From: Sphaerotilus microaerophilus
GTDB lineage: Bacteria > Pseudomonadota > Gammaproteobacteria > Burkholderiales > Burkholderiaceae_C
Reading direction: 5' to 3'
Length of the DNA stretch: 64,000 bases
NCBI RefSeq assembly: GCF_023734135.1
Contig: NZ_AP025730.1
Span: forward strand, 3,782,001 to 3,846,000
The notes under the pieces were generated by a model that saw nothing but the letters and a program-made list of their open reading frames with translations, was not told the origin of the DNA and made no database searches. A program made the translations under genes and the position numbers. This document shows positions 60,609 through 64,000 of this stretch, piece after piece (the first letter of the stretch is position 1; each line of letters opens with the position of its first letter).

Positions 60609-61673
60609 ATGAAACACGGACGCAGTCTCATCAGCCTGGCCCATGAACTGGAGCGCCAGCAAAGCGCCAAGAAGGACCTGCTGGTCCCCTCGCAGCGCCT
60701 GCAGCATCGCACCGAGTCGGGTGGTCACACCCACCTGCTGGTGGAGGACGGCCCCAGCCCCACCCGCTATGGACTCACCACGCTGGCGCGCCGCCAGCTG
60801 GCCGAGAAGCTGAAGATCCCCTTCGCCTACTTCGAGCGCATGCGCGAGGAGCAGCCCGGGCTGCTGGACCACAACGTCAACACCTGGCTGCAGGAAGACG
60901 GCGAGCGGCGCATGCTGCGCACACTGGACGGAACCGTGCGGGCGGTCCTGTCGGATCGCTACCGCCGCCTGGACAACCACGAACTCGCCGAGAGCGTGCT
61001 GCCCATCCTGATGCAGGTGCCGGAGTTGCGCTTCGAGTCGATGGAGTTGACCGACACGCGCATGTACCTGAAGTGCGTCACCCCGCTGCTGAGCTGCGAG
61101 ATGGCGCCCGGGGATGTTGTCCAGGCCGGTCTGGTGATCTCCAACTCGGAGGTCGGCCTGGGCATGCTGTCGATCCAGCCGCTGCTGTACCGGCTCGTCT
61201 GCCGCAACGGCCTGATCGCCGCCGACCACACGCTGCGCAAGACCCACGTGGGTCGCTCGCTGGCGGTGGACGAGCCGGCGGCCTCGGTGTTCCAGGACGA
61301 CACCCTGCGCGCCGACGACCGCGCCTTCTTCCTGAAGGTGCGAGATGTCGTGCAAGCCACCGTCTCGGAGACCGTGTTCCGCCAGGTGGCCGGGCGGTTT
61401 CAGCGAACACGTGAGCTGGAGTTGACCGGCGACCCGACCCGCAGCGTCGAGGTGCTGGCGCAGCGCCACAGCCTCAACGAGGCCGAACGCATCGGCGTGC
61501 TGCGCCACCTTGTCAGCGGGGCTGACCTGTCCGGCTACGGACTCGTCAACGCCGTCACCCACTACAGCCAGGAGGTGCCGTCCTATGACCGCGCCACCGA
61601 GCTGGAGGCCCTGGGCGGCAAGCTGGTCGAGCAGTCGGCCACGGAGTGGAAGGCGCTGTTGTCGCCCGCCTGA
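60609..61673 (+). CDS. DUF932 family protein
   Basis: A 354-residue protein from ATG 60609, with GAGGAG upstream. The DUF932 pattern is visible: YGLTTLARRQLAEKLKIPFA near residue 55, AVLSDRYRRLDNHELAESVL near 120, and LVCRNGLIAADHTLRKTHVG near 200. These phage- and plasmid-borne proteins are common in mobile elements, and their biochemical role is not settled. A 230-bp gap without a gene precedes it. Confidence 0.8.
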   Translation: MKHGRSLISLAHELERQQSAKKDLLVPSQRLQHRTESGGHTHLLVEDGPSPTRYGLTTLARRQLAEKLKIPFAYFERMREEQPGLLDHNVNTWLQEDGERRMLRTLDGTVRAVLSDRYRRLDNHELAESVLPILMQVPELRFESMELTDTRMYLKCVTPLLSCEMAPGDVVQAGLVISNSEVGLGMLSIQPLLYRLVCRNGLIAADHTLRKTHVGRSLAVDEPAASVFQDDTLRADDRAFFLKVRDVVQATVSETVFRQVAGRFQRTRELELTGDPTRSVEVLAQRHSLNEAERIGVLRHLVSGADLSGYGLVNAVTHYSQEVPSYDRATELEALGGKLVEQSATEWKALLSPA

Positions 61674-61694
61674 GTTCGGCAGGCCTGCGAACCC

Positions 61695-61722
61695 CCGCTG
61701 CGGCACACCGTTGCCGCAGCGG
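61695..61722. terminator. Hairpin after the DUF932 gene
   Basis: CCGCTGCGGC (61695-61704) and GCCGCAGCGG (61713-61722) form a perfect 10-bp GC stem with an 8-base loop, 22 bp after the stop codon. No T-tract follows, so it may be a weak or Rho-aided terminator separating this gene from flhDC-like genes. Confidence 0.5.
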
Positions 61723-61926
61723 AGTGCCTTCCCGGGTCCTGTCGGGCAAGGCGCCCCTCGGCAGGCGAACGCAATGCTGCCACCTCACGGGCGCTTGAGT
61801 GTGGCGTTCAGAGCTGGGAACCTGAGCTGCAAAAACCACCATTCCCACGAAACAAGCAGTTACATATTCTGAATCCAGGGACAGGTTTCACTGCAACACG
61901 AGTGCATCACCACTGGGAGACGACCC

Positions 61927-62259
61927 ATGAGTCACCTGACACTGACCGATGTCGAGTGGATCAATCTGCAGATCCTCACCAGCATTCACGCGGCCGTTCA
62001 GGCCGATGCGGCCGAGGCCTGCAGCCGGTACGGGCTGGACACCGCCCTGGCCGACCACCTGCGCGAGCTGCATCTGGATCAACTCTGGTCGCTGATCCTG
62101 CAGGTTGGCGACAACTCCCTGTTCCCTCCCCGGCCGGACCTGCTCGCCCTGATCAGTGCACCCGCCGTGCTGGCCGGCCCGCTCGCCCTGGTGCACCAGC
62201 GTCTGCAGCCGCGGGTTCGCTCCCTTCCTGCGGAGTTCGGCCGTGCGCAGCCGCGGTGA
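61927..62259 (+). CDS. FlhD-like activator subunit (SetD/AcaD role)
   Basis: A 110-residue helical protein starting MSHLTLTDVEWINLQILTSI. The FlhD core is recognisable: INLQILTSIHAAVQADAAEA, then YGLDTALADHLRELHLDQLW. It is followed by an FlhC-like gene that it overlaps by 17 bp, so the pair should form a FlhD-FlhC type complex. In conjugative elements such complexes (SetCD in SXT, AcaCD in IncC plasmids) switch on transfer genes. This is not a flagellar locus, as no flagellar genes are near. Confidence 0.75.
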   Translation: MSHLTLTDVEWINLQILTSIHAAVQADAAEACSRYGLDTALADHLRELHLDQLWSLILQVGDNSLFPPRPDLLALISAPAVLAGPLALVHQRLQPRVRSLPAEFGRAQPR

Positions 62260-62860
62260 CCGCCACCTGCAGGCCGTGCGACTGGCGCGCGAGCTGGCCC
62301 TGTTGGGAGCCCGGCTGAAGACCATCCACGCCGTGACCGGCCTGCCGCCGCGACAGGTGCAGTCGCTGTTCTTTCCGGACGGCTTGACCATCCCGCGCGG
62401 CCGGGCACCGGACTCGGTGGAGTGGTTCCACGGTGCCAACCTGATCCTGCGTGCCGACGCCTGTCTTTTGGGGGTCAAGTATGAGCAGCTGCGCCAGCAG
62501 GGCCTGGCTGCGGGCGACGCGCTGCTGTGCGCCTACCGCGCCTACCAATGCGTCACGCGCACCCCCAGCCGCATCAGCATGGACCGAGCCTTCAATGTGG
62601 CCTCCTACCTCGACGGCATCTGGCTGGCCCGCGAACCGGCGCTGTCGGTGAGCCACTGCAGACATTGCGGCTGCGCTCACCTCACTGCCATCGGAACACC
62701 GGCCGTGCACAGCAACGGTTGCCCGTTCTGCCGGCTGCTGGAGCGCTTCCATCACGACCCTCGACTTCAGGTGGCGTACCGGGATCGCAGCCGGCCGCTG
62801 CCGATCGATGCAGACCGCTTGAAAGCCTGGCCACAAGCGCCGCAACGTCGGGCCGCATGA
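62243..62860 (+). CDS. FlhC-like activator subunit (SetC/AcaC role)
   Basis: A 205-residue protein most likely starting at GTG 62243 (VRSRGDRHLQAVRL), with GGAG 8 bp upstream. LARELALLGARLKTIHAVTG matches FlhC, and a zinc site CRHCGCAHL...NGCPFCRLL (Cx2C...Cx2C) lies near residue 140-165, as in FlhC. It should bind DNA with the FlhD-like partner. The overlap with the FlhD-like gene indicates coupling. It is followed after 7 bp by the relaxase gene, a plausible first target. Confidence 0.8.
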   Translation: MRSRGDRHLQAVRLARELALLGARLKTIHAVTGLPPRQVQSLFFPDGLTIPRGRAPDSVEWFHGANLILRADACLLGVKYEQLRQQGLAAGDALLCAYRAYQCVTRTPSRISMDRAFNVASYLDGIWLAREPALSVSHCRHCGCAHLTAIGTPAVHSNGCPFCRLLERFHHDPRLQVAYRDRSRPLPIDADRLKAWPQAPQRRAA

Positions 62861-62867
62861 GGTCGGC

Positions 62868-64000
62868 ATGCCTTCCTTTGACTGCTCTGCCGCTGCCGCA
62901 GATCCCTGGCCAGGGTCCGACGCAGGACTTCGGCGCCTGCCTGTGGTGGCGATCGACTCCTTGCTGGCGGCACAAGCGGGCTGGCTCACCCGCATTCGGC
63001 TGGCGCACGGTGGCGGCATCGCTGGTTTTGAAGCGGAGCTGCTGCCGCTGATCCAGCGCTACGCGAGCTGTGTGCACCTGTTGCCAGCAGCCGCCGAGGG
63101 GCCCTTCAGCGAAGCAGGAGGACTGTTCCAGCTCGGACTGCAGACGGCGTTCTTTGCGCTGCAAGGCACCGATGCCCGAATCTTTGCTGGACCTTCGTCG
63201 CTGACCACCCGCCAGCAGCTGGAGCCGCGCTGGCGCCTGGCCACCTTTGCGGCCGGGCTGTGCAGCGAGCTGCACCGGGTGGCCGACCGGCTGGAGGTCA
63301 GCGACGAAGCCGGTCAGCAGCGCTGGCATCCCCTGCTGGAGCCGCTAATGGACTGGTTGCAGCGACAGCAGCTGCGGCATTACCAGTTCCGCTGGCTGCC
63401 CTGCAGACCGGCCGCACGCAGCCTGGGGCTGTTCCTGCTGCCTCAGATGCTGCCAGAGGCATTGCTGCGCCAGTTGGCCGAGGGCCATGACCTGGTCTTG
63501 CCGCATCTGATGGCCAGCGTCAGCGGGGTGCCGGTGTATCCGGAACCCAATGTGCTGGACGCCCTGGTACGGCGGGCACTGTGGCTGTGTCTGCAGCAGG
63601 GCACATCTCCTTCCAACAGCGGAGAAGACCCGGCCTGGGCGGACGAGGTGCTGCAGCGCGAGCTGATCGATGGGATGCGTCAACTGGCGGCCAGCGACCC
63701 GGGCTGGGTGGTCAACCGGGAGAAGTCCCGCCTCTGGTGGGCAGCCGATGGCGCCTATGTGGTCTGGCCCGGTGGGGGCGAGGACGTGCTGCGCCTGCTC
63801 ACCGCCAACGGTCTGAGCGGCCTGCCCAAGGGAGCGAAGGAGGCCGCCGAGTTGTTGCTGCGGTCCGGCGCGGTGGAGCCCCGACCGGATGGGTCTGAGT
63901 TCTGGTCGATCCGCCCACCCGGTGGACGGGGCGCGGTGAACGCACTCAAGCTGCGCCACCCGGGCCAGGTGGGGCTGGGATGCGACGCTGCGCCAGCGAT
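62868..64000 (+). CDS. TraI-type (TraI_2) relaxase, 3' end outside window
   Basis: The first 377 codons of a conjugative relaxase; no stop before the window ends. Starting from ATG 62868 (MPSFDCSAAAADPW), the N-terminal domain shows IQRYASCVHLLPAAAEGPFS, GGLFQLGLQTAFFAL and RWRLATFAAGLCSELHRVAD, as in the PFGI-1 class TraI family. Later VNREKSRLWWAADGAYVVWP resembles the TraI_2 C-terminal domain. The His-His pair usual after LLPAS is absent (Glu-Gly here). It directly follows the FlhC-like gene. Confidence 0.78.
   Translation, partial: MPSFDCSAAAADPWPGSDAGLRRLPVVAIDSLLAAQAGWLTRIRLAHGGGIAGFEAELLPLIQRYASCVHLLPAAAEGPFSEAGGLFQLGLQTAFFALQGTDARIFAGPSSLTTRQQLEPRWRLATFAAGLCSELHRVADRLEVSDEAGQQRWHPLLEPLMDWLQRQQLRHYQFRWLPCRPAARSLGLFLLPQMLPEALLRQLAEGHDLVLPHLMASVSGVPVYPEPNVLDALVRRALWLCLQQGTSPSNSGEDPAWADEVLQRELIDGMRQLAASDPGWVVNREKSRLWWAADGAYVVWPGGGEDVLRLLTANGLSGLPKGAKEAAELLLRSGAVEPRPDGSEFWSIRPPGGRGAVNALKLRHPGQVGLGCDAAPA

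Larger units (their letters stand above)
52825..64000. mobile_element. Integrative and conjugative element, partial
   Basis: From about 52825 to the window edge the genes are those of a conjugative island: degenerate integrase, AlpA-like protein, DUF1845-like protein, GHKL ATPase, Toprim primase, DUF932 protein, FlhD/FlhC-like activators and a TraI-type relaxase. No metabolic genes are seen inside. The left boundary is uncertain; I could not find an attachment-site repeat or tRNA. The right part lies outside the window. Confidence 0.75.

Noticed and set aside
61927..62860. Flagellar master regulator flhDC
   Set aside because: No flagellar genes nearby, and the pair lies between conjugation genes, so an ICE activator role is preferred.

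Overview
This 64 kb window is GC-rich DNA with long, tightly packed operons. Gene content (a Bug-type periplasmic binding protein, LysR and Lrp regulators, a Comamonas-like steroid catabolic set) fits a betaproteobacterium of the order Burkholderiales. That placement is inferred from protein recognition by eye; no database search was run. I saw no rRNA, tRNA or CRISPR array.

Region 1 (1-15771, minus strand) is one long operon for breakdown of steroid rings, closely parallel to the actinobacterial HIP (C/D-ring) pathway. It runs from an extradiol dioxygenase of HsaC/TesB type through ipdA, ipdB, a crotonase, ipdC, echA20, fadE31-like, fadE32-like, fadA6, an amidase, an SDR, another acyl-CoA dehydrogenase, fadE30, ipdF, a MaoC hydratase and a second thiolase cut by the window edge. 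Many junctions overlap or nearly touch. Region 2 (16035-22815, plus strand) holds a membrane protein, a secreted serine hydrolase, an MFS carrier, a radical-SAM sulfatase maturase, an exported Ser-type sulfatase and a nitroreductase. It may handle sulfated or conjugated substrates for region 1.

Region 3 (22816-31968) is an inserted accessory island. A translationally coupled GTPase-caspase pair, a candidate defence or cell-suicide module, has its caspase gene split by an IS630-family element. Removing the IS and one TA restores a single 489-codon frame. Next to it lies a complete recombinase-in-trio (RIT) element with 35-bp terminal inverted repeats.

Region 4 (32169-45653, minus strand) is a second CoA-dependent catabolic cluster: GMC oxidoreductase, FadD19-like acyl-CoA ligase, a double-length fused acyl-CoA dehydrogenase, FadB-like enzyme, thiolase, old yellow enzyme, an NTF2-like protein and three SDRs. 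It probably degrades a steroid side chain or a related alicyclic acid. A palindrome of form T(C/A)GTCC-N5-GAC(T/G)A occurs upstream of genes in both catabolic regions and may be their shared operator.

Region 5 (45913-52613) has a small secreted or membrane protein, a LysR/Bug pair with a perfect 21-bp palindrome between them, an M20 amidohydrolase, an amidase, an Lrp regulator and an ornithine-cyclodeaminase family enzyme, which suggests N-acyl-amino-acid or amide use. Region 6 (about 52825 to the window end) is part of an integrative and conjugative element: a degenerate integrase, an AlpA excisionase-like protein, a DUF1845-like protein, a GHKL ATPase, a Toprim primase, a DUF932 protein, FlhD/FlhC-like activators (compare SetCD and AcaCD) and the start of a TraI-type relaxase.
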